Shown here one piece after another: positions 24,219 to 35,640 of a stretch of 64,000 nucleotides of DNA. The stretch spans positions 59,724,929 through 59,788,928 of the forward strand of contig NC_133771.1 in assembly GCF_003597395.2 (NCBI RefSeq). Direction: 5' to 3'. The position numbers were made by a program, and so were the translations under genes. The DNA comes from Chelonoidis abingdonii. Its lineage: Eukaryota > Chordata > Testudines > Testudinidae. Each line of letters opens with the position of its first letter. Position 1 is the stretch's first letter. The notes beneath the pieces are model-generated. The model did no database searches and was not told the DNA's origin. It saw nothing but the letters and a program-made list of their open reading frames with translations.

Positions 24219-25488
24219 GCACGGAGAGAACTTCAGAAATAAAAAACACAAATGGAAAGAGACAATGCAAAAAAACCCCAAACATCTACAGCTGAATTCG
24301 TGACGAAAATATCAGACAATCAAAGCAAGGGAACAAAGGATGGCTGAAAAAGATCTTGTTAGATAATGCCTACTGTTCTGAAGGTCAAGAAAACTAAACC
24401 TAATATGCAAAGTAAAAGTGGATAGTTGTTGCATAGACTCTCCAACCAAATACAAGATAAGATAGAATAGGTAGTTTTCCTAAGCCAATGCATTTTGTTC
24501 CTAATTAATGAAGGAAAAATGTTGATGTATTCACATTTAGAGCAGTAAATAGTTCGATTTTATTGTGTCATAAATCCTCAAGTTAATTGGACCCAATGAA
24601 TTCAGAATATTCCTGATCTTATAAAGACTTCTTTCTTTGTCACATGATCATCCCCAGTACTGAAAAAACAGCAATGGCTGTTGCTCAGCCACAAACATCC
24701 ATACTAACAATTTTTTAAAAAATCGTTCTAGCTACAGATCAGTCTCACTGTACTGATCATGTCAAAATTATGGAGGGGGTTTTAAATCTAACGAGCAATG
24801 TAGACCACAACAGTAAAATCTACCAACTGCCAGAAACAGAGTGAACAGTCATGGAAAAAGTTAAGAACCGATCCTTTATTCATATAAGTGGAAAGAAACA
24901 ACAAGAAATCAAATGCTGACATTCCTTTTGTGGCATGTGGCAAGTTGCCAAAGAGCAAACCATTTTGTGTATCCTTCCAGGGCTATAAATACATAGAAAT
25001 ATTGTATATAAATGCAACATAGCTAAAATAAAGACAATAAATGAAATGCGCAGATCTCAAAATCCAGATTCAATAGGCATAAATTGTCACATTTCGTTTT
25101 GCACAATTAAGGACTTGTCTACATGGCACCACAGTCTAGAGGCATGTGAATTATAGAGCAGTCCAACGTGTGCTGGTGCAAACTAAAAAGTACCTAATAA
25201 GTGTTTACATAGTCCCATGATAGGCAAAAGTGTGGAGGACTCTGCTTCCTGATCGATGGAGCATAGATGATCTTCCAAGGGAAGGGTGATCTAGTGAGGT
25301 ACGTTGCATTTAGGATGTTTCAATTATTTTGTATTGTGGAAGAAGGGAAAGAATTGACAAGGATTTGTAGGGGATCTTAATGCATGTCAGTTTGTTAGCA
25401 AGAGTCAGGCCAGCTGTAACCCTAATGACGTGAGACTTGTAGAAGCGAGGATGGTGTGAGGTGAGTGGAAAAGAACTATGTGAGAAGT
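24219..25488. other. No gene recognised
   Basis: AT-rich sequence without a supported gene. At about 25,111 GGACTTGTCTACATGGCA resembles the terminus of a Harbinger-type small element, but no matching right end was found. Confidence 0.4.
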
Positions 25489-25792
25489 TGTCATGACCTT
25501 GCACTAATAACCAAATATGTAGACTGGCGTCTTCTAGAATTGAGAAAAATAAGATAGCAGGATCGCCTATGTATAAACAAAATGCAGCTGTTTCTTATTA
25601 TTGCTGCTTGTTGTCTGTAACAAAGGTCTAAATGCTTGCTGTAATTGTTTACCTGTTGAGAGACCTGTCCGGGACTGGGGTGACCCTGTGTCCTAGGGAA
25701 TCCCTCCCTCTGTTGCAATTGCTGGAGAAATAATAAAGTATTTGATTTTGCTGCATCCAAACAAAAAGCGAGAACTGAGTTTTTCTCTGACA
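25489..25792 (+). mobile_element. Small solo LTR with polyA signal
   Basis: The 304-bp segment starts TGTCATGACC and ends TCTCTGACA, so its ends are TG...CA with a short inverted TGTCA. A TATA-like TATGTATAAAC lies near 25,570, and AATAATAAAGT near 25,731 is a polyadenylation signal about 60 bp before the end, as in a retroviral-type LTR. No clear target duplication is seen and no internal genes adjoin. Confidence 0.5.
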
Positions 25793-26419
25793 GTATGATC
25801 TGTACTCTCCTGTGCTTTACATGATATAAAGATCATAAATATTAAGTTGGTAGACTGAACAACGTGTGTATGTTAACTGCTTCACAAATACCATGTGCCC
25901 TTGAGAGAGTTAAACTGTAAACCAGAAGCTTCACACCTTTTGGGTTGAGTTCTGGGAGAGGGATCTGTTTTGAGTACTGGGGGGTCTGAAGGGTCAGTGC
26001 TGCACCCAGCAGGGGTAGGTGATTGCATAGTGGGTTTCAACACTTGGAGGTGGTTGCCAAATAAAAGGTCTGGACCCTGAGATTTGAGCCATAGCTGGGC
26101 TTCATTCAGGCTCTAGGAGCTTGAAACACCTGTAGGAATCCAAAGCACAGAGGCTTGGATTTTCCTCGTAGTGGGTGGCCAGGAAGGGGCATTCACTAGG
26201 ATCTATGATGATACGTTTGTTGGGATTTCCTCTGAGACCTTATCCAGAACACCTCCAGTTCTGGGAGAACACTTCATCCAATTCTCTGCAATCCAAGAAA
26301 TCACTTCAACTCCAGACTCATCACTGAGGTTTGTTTATTGGCATAGAGTCAAATTACACTTGAGACATACTTAATCCTGAATCCGCATATGTAAAAATGG
26401 AAAATGTTTATGACCCAGT
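25793..26419. other. No feature recognised
   Basis: I see no open domain-bearing frame, terminal repeat or tandem array here. Confidence 0.4.
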
Positions 26420-27153
26420 CATAAGCCAACCCTATAATTCAGAGGTCAGCAAACTCTGGCTCCTGGGCCATCAGTATAAGCCGCTGGTGGGCCAAGATGG
26501 TTTGTTTACCTCGAGCATCCACAAACATGGAGGTAAACCTAAGTAAACAAAGTGTCCTGGCAGCTTACCCTGATGGGCCAGGACAGCAACTAGTGGGGAA
26601 CGTTTTTTTTTGTTTTGTTTTTTTGGGGGCGGGGGAGAAGAAGCTGGAGGTCAGTGGAGTAACCCCTGTGACCACTGCCCCACATGACTCCATCCCTGGT
26701 CCCAGACCCCCACACTCTCCCCATCCCATCCCTTCTCACCTTAGCTGGGACGGGCTAGGGGAGGATCTCTCTGGCCTGGCCAGTGCTGCTCCAGCAGGCT
26801 GGGCGTGCTCTGGCGGGCCAGACCGGGCGGCCACTCCAGCGGCGCGGCCACAGCATGCTCCAGCAGGCAGAGCTAAGTGGCACAGCTGCAGCCTGCCAGC
26901 CCCGGAGCTGCAGCTGCAGCTGCTTCAGAGGCTGGAGGGGGGTGGGGGGGAGCAGCGTGGCCAGAAGCAGAGAGACTCTGGCCCTGTTTCTTCCCTTCTG
27001 GCTCTGCTGCCTCTCCTTGCCCCCTCTGTTGGGTGGAGGGGCTGTGTCCCACCTTTCCATCTCTATACCCATTCATAAGCCAACCCCCTTCTCTGATGCT
27101 TCCCTTTTTTAATAAAAAAAAAAACTCATCTTATGAACGAGTATATACGGTAC
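26420..27153. mobile_element. Composite DNA transposon remnants
   Basis: The right border reads CGAGTATATACGGTAC (27,138-27,153), a terminus I associate with a vertebrate DNA transposon family. TCATAAGCCAACCC occurs near both ends (about 26,419 and 27,074). Inside the left part, 26,440-26,580 resembles a hAT foldback terminus (CAGAGGTCAGCAAACTCTGG). The middle is GC-rich and CAG-rich, with palindromic CTGCAGCTGCAGCTGC. Open frames there are compositional. Confidence 0.4.
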
Positions 27154-28854
27154 TTTTAATATTATTGGTTAATGCATTGAATCACACACTTTGGTCTAGT
27201 AATTTTTGTAACCACTCCTTGTACAGATTGTGAGCTGTCCACAAGCTGGAAAGTATGCTAGTAAGCAAAGCAATAGCTGCAAGCTTGCCACGTATTAGTC
27301 TTCTTACTATTTCTTTACCTACTAACTACATGTTATTTATAAGGCCACTTGTGAGCTTATGCTTTGTCCATTGTTAATCTCTATTCCTTACTTCTGTTTT
27401 CTTTCATTGTTCATGCCAGGCCCATATATGTATGCTTAAAATGCACTTCCAATCATGACTTGACTACATCTTGCCTTTTGTGGTACAGTCAGAAGGGAAA
27501 GGATGCAATTTTCTGTATTCCAGAATGTAATAAAGACCAATGTTAATCAGTTCCCAAATTTCAAACTTAAGTACCCAACATAAGTTTCTAAATATGGATT
27601 TGGGTGTCTAAAGTCAACACAAGTTTCTGATATGAGTATTTGGGTGCCTAGAGTTAGACATCCATGTCTGAAAATTAAGCCTTATAAAAAGGCAATATAC
27701 TTTCATCTAATTCTTATTTCCTCTTCAGGGAACATTATCCCACTGAAATCAATGTTCAGTTTATATACCCTGTTATAATATATTGGGCATAATAATTTCC
27801 CTGTAGTCCAGATCTGAAAATTCCTGTTGACTTTGGGGAAAAAACAAATCATATCAACAAATCATTATCTCAAAATCACTAAGTGTTGTTATAATTCTCT
27901 TTTATACAGTAGCGCTTTTCTGGGAAAAGAGTTACAGAAAAATCATCCCTTCAAAGTTCCTAATCTGGTTCATACATTAATGCATTGCTTGTTTCACACA
28001 GCTAAGCACAATACCTTAATGAATTTCACAGAATACTTTCTCATACTAGCAGAAAAGCAGAATGAAAAGTATAAAATATGAGAATTCAAAATACAGTATC
28101 AATGACTAGACTAAACAATAAGGACCCGCCACCTCCCTGGTTTATTTCCATGGAAGTCAGTTGATCTTGGAGTTGCACTAGGAGGGATTTGACCTACATC
28201 ATTTCCAAGAATCACTTTTATAGAATATATTGAATGAAAGCAAACTTACAGTAAATTCCATTTACAGCTCAGAAGAAAGTAAGCAAAGATGGTGGGAAAC
28301 ATTACGTGCATAGGTTGGTAGCACATTAAATATTTGAATAGTCTACCCTCTACATGTATTATTTGTTTAAGAGGCTGGATTAGAACAATCGAGATCCCTA
28401 AGAATCCCCATCTACCTCCCAGGGAGCATCTGAGATGTTGCCGTGCCCTTGTGTGGGGAGTGAATGGTAGGGATTCCTGTGTAGCCCCTACCACAACCGC
28501 TCCTCTTTGGGGAGGCCTATCTCTTCCACAAACCATCACTTCTTGTCTTCATGAGAGCTCGGGACAACTCAGCCCCTACTCAACTGGGAAGAGGATTTGG
28601 AGGTGATGAGGTGGGAGACAGAGTCCTGGTGATATCACCTATCAGAGAGACATTGGGTTGGCATCAGTGAGGTCCCCCATCCCACCTCCATGCATGCACA
28701 GAATCCTCAATTGGGGCAGTGTTAACAGGAATGCCCTGCTCCAGAGAAGTGGTTTCAGAGTTAACTCATTGCAATAGATACATTGTTCACCCCTCCCTGG
28801 GTTGCTGTTTCAGGCTGTCTGCAGATCCAGGCAGATATCACTTCATTATACTGG
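27154..28854. other. No gene; old repeats only
   Basis: AT-rich sequence. An old repeat with GGGTGTCTAAAG and GGGTGCCTAGAG words lies at about 27,545-27,690. No supported coding exon or RNA gene. Confidence 0.4.
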
Positions 28855-29576
28855 TGTCATAAACAGATGGTTAAGGGTTAATGTCTCTTTTACCTGTAAA
28901 GGGTTAAGAAGCTCAGTAAACCTGGCTGACACCTGACCAGAGGACCAATAGGGGGACAAGATACTTTCAAATCTTGGTGGAGGGAAGTCTTTGTNNNNNN
29001 NNNNNNNNNNNNNNNNNNNNNNNNNNNNNNNNNNNNNNNNNNNNNNNNNNNNNNNNNNNNNNNNNNNNNNNNNNNNNNNNNNNNNNNNNNNNNNNNNNNN
29101 NNNNNNNNNNNNNNNNNNNNNNNNNNNNNNNNNNNNNNNNNNNNNNNNNNNNNNNNNNNNNNNNNNNNNNNNNNNNNNNNNNNNNNNNNNNNNNNNNNNN
29201 NNNNNNNNNNNNNNNNNATAATTTTTACTTTTTCTTTCTTTAATTAAAAGCTTTCTTTTTAAGAACCTGATTAATTTTTCCTTGTTTTAAGATCCAAGGA
29301 GTTTGGCTCTGTGTGAAGTCTCTCAAGGCAGCCCAGGGAGGGGAAAATCTGGGGGGAAAAAGAGGGGGATGGTTAATTTCTCCTTGTTTTAAGACCCAAG
29401 GGGTTTGGGTCTGGGTTCCTCAGGGAAGGTTTTGGGGAAACAAAAAGCGTGCCGGACACTAAATTCTGGCTGGTGGCAGCTTACCAAACCTAAGCTAGTA
29501 ATTAAGCTTAGAAATGTTCATGCAGGTCCCCACTTCTTGTACTCTAAAATTCAAATTAGGGAAAAAAACCTTAACA
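28855..29576 (+). mobile_element. Solo LTR containing an assembly gap
   Basis: It starts TGTCATAAACAGATGG and ends CCTTAACA. The flanks ACTGG (28,850-28,854) and GCTGG (29,577-29,581) form a 5-bp target repeat with one mismatch. The inner part is replaced by 223 N, so the true length is unknown. The family is that of 23,446-24,213 in the same orientation. Confidence 0.8.
28995..29217. other. Assembly gap (223 N)
   Basis: A run of unknown bases inside a solo LTR, probably left open because the LTR family is repeated. Reading frames across it are meaningless. Confidence 0.99.
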
Positions 29577-32500
29577 GCTGGTTATGCTTTAGTTAATATT
29601 TTCAAGCTTTTCTTTGCAATTGTGAGGGCTAATTTTTTTTTTTTTAATGAAATCTGAGGTTGACTTCAGAAGTGGTACCCTGGGTACATGCCTATAGTAC
29701 CTGTGCCTTCATCCAGCCCTGATAATCTGCAGTGTGTCACTTTACTAAAATTATCCTTAAACTAGTTTTACCTGTGCTGCTGTTCCAGATATGTATACCT
29801 TTAGTCTAACCACTTATTAGAAATATTGTCTGACAGAGTTCTCATACTAGTTCCACTCGAGTATATTATAGTTTAGTTTATCACACAGTCTATTTATTCT
29901 TTAATGGTTTCCCTCTCTATATAATAAAGGGATATTAAAAATGCACCCTATTAAATGGTCACCAAAACTACCTCTTATTATTCATCTCATAATCACAGAG
30001 AGAAAGCTTGAAGTAGCACAACCTGTGAAATTCAGTTTCCCAACAGGCGTTATCTCTGGAAATGCTTCAATGTGTCTTTCTGACACCTATTTGGTAACAG
30101 CACTAGTGAGGCAGAAAAGAATTGATTTTTCTGAGAGGATTATAGGCTACAAGGACTCCTATCTTCCAGGTTTTTGAGTAGTTATTTTCTTAGCCTGCAA
30201 GTGGGTATGGTGTGTTAACATGATTTTGAGGGAAGCATTGGGAAAAATTTTACTTTAACAAATCTTTTCCCCACGGACTAATTCACCAAGGCATCTAATT
30301 CAACCATATATCCTATATCAGTATCTTTGTTTGGTTTTTTTCTTTCCTATACATAGAATATATTTTGAAGTGGGTGCTTTCTCAGCTGACTAAAATCTGC
30401 AAGTCCTGCTTGAATTTAAATTTTAAAAGTGTGTGTGTGTGTGTTAGTGTGTTAACTTTTAAAATGTTAATTATTATCTTTGTCATTCTGGGCTTGCAGC
30501 ACTGGAAGACCATTATTAGAAGATTAATGTAAGCTATTGTGATTTGATTTTGCACATCACCCAAACTCAAAACCAAGTGCTGGGTAGGAGAAATGGTCTT
30601 ATTCAACACAGTTCATATTGTTTCAAATGATTTCATTTATGCAAATATATACATATGAATGTTCAAAGCCATGTATGGTTTCAGACATGTAATGTTTTAG
30701 TAGCTATCAGAACAATAGTAAAGATTTGATTCTATCAGAAATATTGTCTACTAATAAGATGAAAGCCTATGAAATGGAGCATATATGGCTTGATGCTAAT
30801 TTTGTGTCCAGGGGCCTAATTAGGGTGTTCAGAAAATTTGTTTCTTAGATTCAGTCTCTGCTTTTTAGACCTGTTTGTGTTTTATGGTTCATCACATAAT
30901 GCAACTAGGGCAGTCTTCCCTAGTGGTCAGTGCAAAAGCAGAGCAGTCTAGTGCTCAGAGCTGGAATCAGAAACCAGGAACAGCACTAAAGATCAGAGGT
31001 GGATACAGAGCCATGGGTCAGGAACTGGGCTGGCCTGAAAGAGACTGGGCAAGACATGAGTAAGGTGCGCACACAGGAGAGATTGCAGCTGCAGGCATGT
31101 TTCTGAGCAGCCAGAGATGAGATGTAGCTGTTGGGCTTAAGAGCAGACTTGCTTATTTCCTCAGCCATTCAGGTGGAGAGATTGATCAGATGGCCCTGCT
31201 GTGGCTCAGCTGTGCTCATAGGCTATGTGGACACTGGGCAGGTGCAGCTGCAAGCTGAGTCCTCATTCCTGACAGCTGGCAGGGCAAATGTAAAAAGCTG
31301 CCAAATTGAAGGATTTAAGAGAATTGACTGGACAGAAGAGAGGTTTGGATAATTACTAGATTTCATTTTTTAAAAAGAAACAATTGCCTTTTCCTAATCA
31401 CCCCTTTGACCCAGCAGAACAAGCACTCGAAATGAGAAATCGCGGAGGTGCTTGATAGTGTGCAGATGGTCAGATGATGCAGGTCTATGTGTAAATTTAA
31501 AAAAAGAAAAGAAAAGTGGAGCCGGAACAAAGAAAGCTACCAGTAGTCGTTCCACATGCTCCCTTTCTCCCTTTTACCAAGTGATGGAGGGAGTACAGCT
31601 AGCAGCCCATGGGTCACACTAGAAAATATTCTGTAAGTCTTTTTACTGCAATGCTTCTCTACTTTCTCCACCCTAGTACCTCCCTTTATACACCATATGA
31701 AACCCAATGAACTTTGGGGTAGAAGAACAACTGTTGATTTGGAGTGCCCATTTCTTCACATAGAACAGCAAAGAGGCATTCACTGTCTTTCAGTTCAAGG
31801 TCTTGCCTTTATTAAAATTCACAACATTAACAGCTCTGCTTGCTGGGACATATGTCTGCTGAGACATTGTCTGAGCAATTAAAGTCCCAGTCTGAAGGAC
31901 CTGGTAAGGTCTTTTGGATGAAGGCAGGCACCCCATCCCCCAGAGTGAACAGCTGCCTGCAAATCAAAATCTTCTCTTCTCAGGAAACTATGGATGCAAA
32001 TGTTCCAGTCTTGGTCTCATCTCTATTTCCAGCAGGAGGAAGGGATAGGGGGAAGGCTGCAGGCAAAATTGCCCAAGAAGCTGATGTTATGGTTCCAGCA
32101 TGAAGACTGCTTCTGTACTTATGAACCGCTTAAGGCTCGTCAAAATAGAGCTCAGGTCCAACACATTGTGGCTAGTCTGTGCTAGTGGGACATCTACTGC
32201 CCAACCTTAATGCACCCCAGGGAGGTTGGTGGGGTGGGGATGAGAGGCTGTGACGAGCTGTAGATGCAGGACAAGTGGAATTGTCAGCCAAGAAAACAGC
32301 AATGGAAAATGGAAGTAGCTGGTGGATGTTCGCCTGCTTTTCTTTTGTGCAGCTAATTTTGGTTGAGACAAATTAAGGGAATTATTCTTTTTGTGTCCAT
32401 GTGTTTGTAATTTTAAAGTGGCTTGGGACTGAAGACAGAAAGTGTATGTGTGAGAGAGAGAAACCTATTTGTGTTCCTTTAGCTAAAGGAAAATGAAACA

Positions 32501-34299
32501 TCTTGAGAATCTTAGGAACAAATACCCCAAAAAGATTACTTTAAAATTTCCCTGAAAAAGTTGGTAAAAATGTTAAGAAAAATTTTGGGAAATTCAACTG
32601 TCCTCTGAAGAGCTATTGTGTTAGATTTGGAGTCTAAATTCAGATATTTGAAAGAGGTTTCAATACCTTCCTTGCTAGAGGAGTCACTGCCAATGCCTCC
32701 ATAATTCCAATAGCATGCTGCATAAGCAGGGGTAGTAACTGGTAACCAAAGTCTATAACAAACAAACAAAAATGAAGCCTTCAATATCTTTACATGTAGT
32801 GATACTTTCATCTAATATGCAAGACCATCTTCTTTGATGTATGTTGTGTTTTGTTCTGATTTGAGGCACTTTTCCAAGCCATGGTAACAGAGCATGCTCT
32901 TAAATACTTAGGAAAGATTCTCTGAATGACCCAGGTGAGTTAGAGACTGGCTGCAAATCTCAAATAAACAGGTCTTTCTGAGTGGAGAAAGGGTGTGACC
33001 AGAACATGATGCAGTCTATTAATTTCCAGATGGTAAATGATCGTTTGGAGATAGTTGGCAGCTGATACACTTGAAGACTACCCTCATACTGGCCTTTACA
33101 TTCAATTTGGTGCTAACTTTGGGCCAGATTTTAAACTATTCATTTGTTACTGGGAAAAAACTTCCCTTGGGTTTGGGGAGGAAGGGCTAATTTCTTATTT
33201 TCTGTTTGCTGTCCTAGCTCCTTGAGGTTAGTGCGCATTACAAAGATGCCATTTCAAAAACACATGTTCTAAAACTGATGGTAGACCTGGTGGAGCCATA
33301 TAAATAACATAGAAATAGTGCCAGTTTCCCTAACTGCCTGTTTTGTTTGTGTGTGTGGGGGGGGGTTGTTTGTTTTTTTAAGCAACCTTTTGTTTCATAG
33401 CCTGCTCCAGTGGCCAACTGAACGCCATGAAAGGCTCTTGCTTGGGTTCTCCCCATTGTGTGCTGAGGATGGTTTTCTCTCACTACACTACAAACAGAGT
33501 GAAAGGTTCAAACCATCAGTAAACAGCACTGCTTCATGGATCGTAGAGCAGATCATCTGTGCATCAAACACATTCAGTTGTAGTGAATGCAAACATCACC
33601 CAATTCTGATTTGTGATATGAAAAACTCTAACTTCGAAAAATGTACGTTCACAATATCTGAAATGGAGGTTGTCAAATGCTCTATGGGTTAGATCAGCCT
33701 GTGATCTATACGACTTTTTTTTTGATCGTAAGCTTTGTTTCTAGTTATAAATTTTTTTTTCTTGAAAAAGTTGTTTCCCCCTTGTCTTAATTGTGAGCTA
33801 ACTTACCCACTTTTATTTTTTGCCTTGCCTTTAACTAGACACCAAGCTAAAGGTATGCTGTTGAATTGACACCGAAGGAAAGCACCAATTTCTTTTTTGC
33901 TTTTGTCAGGCTGCTGCTTCTGTTCTCTGCACTCACTTTGGCCCTGAAATCGGTGGAGATTAATGCTGAGCGCATGGTGTACTATAGCAGTAGCAACAGA
34001 ATGGTAGTAAATGCCAGGACTGATGATATCCTGAAAGCAGCTGGGGAGCAGGTCTTTAGACAGTGGAAGTGTTATCCTGGATATTAAAGTGACCACTGCA
34101 ATAAAGAGCCTTCAAGCTTGCCTTTAAAATTGTAGTTTTCCTAAAGCTTAGCTTACTAATTGACAGAAAATGTCTTAAGGAAGGATAGCAGCATATAAAA
34201 AAATACTATCTAATTTTATTTCTTTGTCTAAAGTTTAAAAAAAAAAGAAGGAAAAAGCCTAGTTTCTTGGAATTCACAAACTACAATGCCTTTGGGGGC
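29577..34299. other. No gene recognised, AT-rich
   Basis: A long stretch without a supported gene. It has a GT microsatellite at about 30,429-30,444 and several homopolymers. A frame at 33,866-34,087 is open for 73 codons but has no recognisable domain, and the opposite strand is also open there. Confidence 0.4.
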
Positions 34300-35000
34300 G
34301 ATCTTAGAGATTCCAAAGCCAGAAGAAACAATTGTGATCATCTGTCTAATCTCCTGTATAACACAGGCCTTAGAATATCTGCAAAATAATTCCTAGAGCA
34401 GAGCTTTGAGAAAAACATCCTATCTTGATTTTAAAATTCAGTGATGGAGAATCCACCATTGTAGGTTGCTTCAACTTACTCTCACTGTTACCCTCACTGT
34501 GAAAAGTATGCACCTTCTTTCCAGTCTGAATTTTTCTAGCTTCAGCTTCCAGCCATTGGATCATATTTGATATCTCTCTCTGTTAGATTGAAGAGATCAT
34601 TATTAAAAAATATGTGGGCAGTTATAGAGTGTAATCAAGTCACCTCTTATCTTTGTTGAGCTAAATAGATTTAGTTTCTTGAGTCTATCACTTAGTATAA
34701 GGAATGATTAATCCTCTAATGATGAAGTGGGTATTCACTCATGAAAGCTCATGCTCCAATACATCTGTTAGTCTATAAGGTGCCACAGGACTCTTTGCTG
34801 CTTTTACAGATCCAGACTAACATGGCTACCCCTCTGATACTTAATCATTCTTGTGGCTCTTCTCTGAACCCTCTCCAATTCACCAACATCCTTCTTCAAT
34901 TATGGATACCAGAACTGGACACAGTATTCCAGCAGTGGAAGCACCAGTGCCAAATACAGAGGTAAAATAACCTCTCTACTTCTACACAGGATTTCCCTTT
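34300..35000 (-). repeat. Older CR1 3' fragment split by a SINE
   Basis: The minus strand matches a CR1-type 3' region. On + the signs are CCTGTATAACACAGGCC, GATGGAGAATCCACCA, TAATCAAGTCACCTCT and, after the SINE, TTCTCTGAACCCTCTCCAAT and ACACAGTATTCCAGC. These are complements of conserved ORF2 C-terminal codons. It is interrupted at about 34,720-34,843 by a SINE, which dates the SINE as younger. Divergence is high and no frame is open. Confidence 0.65.
34720..34843 (-). repeat. tRNA-derived turtle SINE
   Basis: In reverse orientation it reads AAGTGGGTATTCACTCATGA, then CATCTGTTAGTCTATAAGGTGCC and ends GGCTACCCCTCTGATACTT split over its RNA polymerase III promoter-like head. This matches the cryptodiran Cry-type SINE. 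It sits inside an older CR1 fragment. Confidence 0.75.
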
Positions 35001-35286
35001 TCTAAGAGTCCCTACACAGGTGTATGTCAAAGATCTAAGCCTTCTTTTTTCCTGGTGCAATTTGAAAATCCTCTCCACCCTCACCTCCCCAAAATTACAT
35101 TTTTGCTTTGCACCCACAAGAATTAATTGTGGATGAGAATCTGAAAACTTGCAGTGGTAACTGCCTGATTGCAGACATGAATAGTAGAGAGCTTTGTATT
35201 GGCATATCCATTATGGGTGCACATTTAGTGGCTGTAAGCTGTACCTTTTTAAAAAAAATTGTCCAAAAATATTTTAATAGGTGTTA

Positions 35287-35483
35287 AGTATCAGAGGGGT
35301 TGCCATGTTAGTCTGTATCCACAAAAACAAAAAAGAAACTGGTGGCACCTTACAGACTATCAGATTTATTTGGGCATAAGCTTTCATGGGTAAAAAACCC
35401 CACTTCTTCACATGCATTTTTTTTACTCTCAGAAGCTTGTGCCCAAATATATCTGTTAGTCTTTAAGGTGCCACTGGTCTCCT
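35287..35483 (+). repeat. tRNA-derived SINE with inverted partial copy
   Basis: The + copy starts GTATCAGAGGGGTTGCCATG and runs to about 35,419. It is followed at 35,431-35,483 by a partial copy in the opposite direction (CTGTTAGTCTTTAAGGTGCC). The two form arms of about 45 bp with a short T-rich loop. Confidence 0.7.
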
Positions 35484-35499
35484 TATTGTTTCAGTAGGA

Positions 35500-35640
35500 G
35501 TTAGGCACCTAAGAGCTTTTGAAAAGCCCACTAAGTACTTAATTGCATATCAAAATACCTTTAAAAATATAAGACATGGGCACTTAGGAGTCTTTTTTTT
35601 GAAAATGGGACTTAGGCACTCTTGAAAACTTTTTACCCTA
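35500..35640. repeat. Old TTAGGCACCTAA-type repeat
   Basis: It holds GTTAGGCACCTAAGAGC and GGGACTTAGGCACTC blocks with AAAATGGGACTTAGG, words of an old amniote interspersed repeat. Divergent and non-coding. Confidence 0.4.

Noticed and set aside
26497..27233. GC/CAG-rich block with frames up to 193 codons, possible exon or CpG island
   Set aside because: Frames are open on both strands through composition. The block lies within DNA-transposon-like termini and has low-complexity Leu/Ala/Gly content.
28974..29243. Frames crossing the N run
   Set aside because: They consist of unknown residues and only reflect the assembly gap.
33866..34096. 73- and 97-codon frames on opposite strands
   Set aside because: No domain, no splice or start context and no repeat of the pattern elsewhere. 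Mutual overlap suggests chance.
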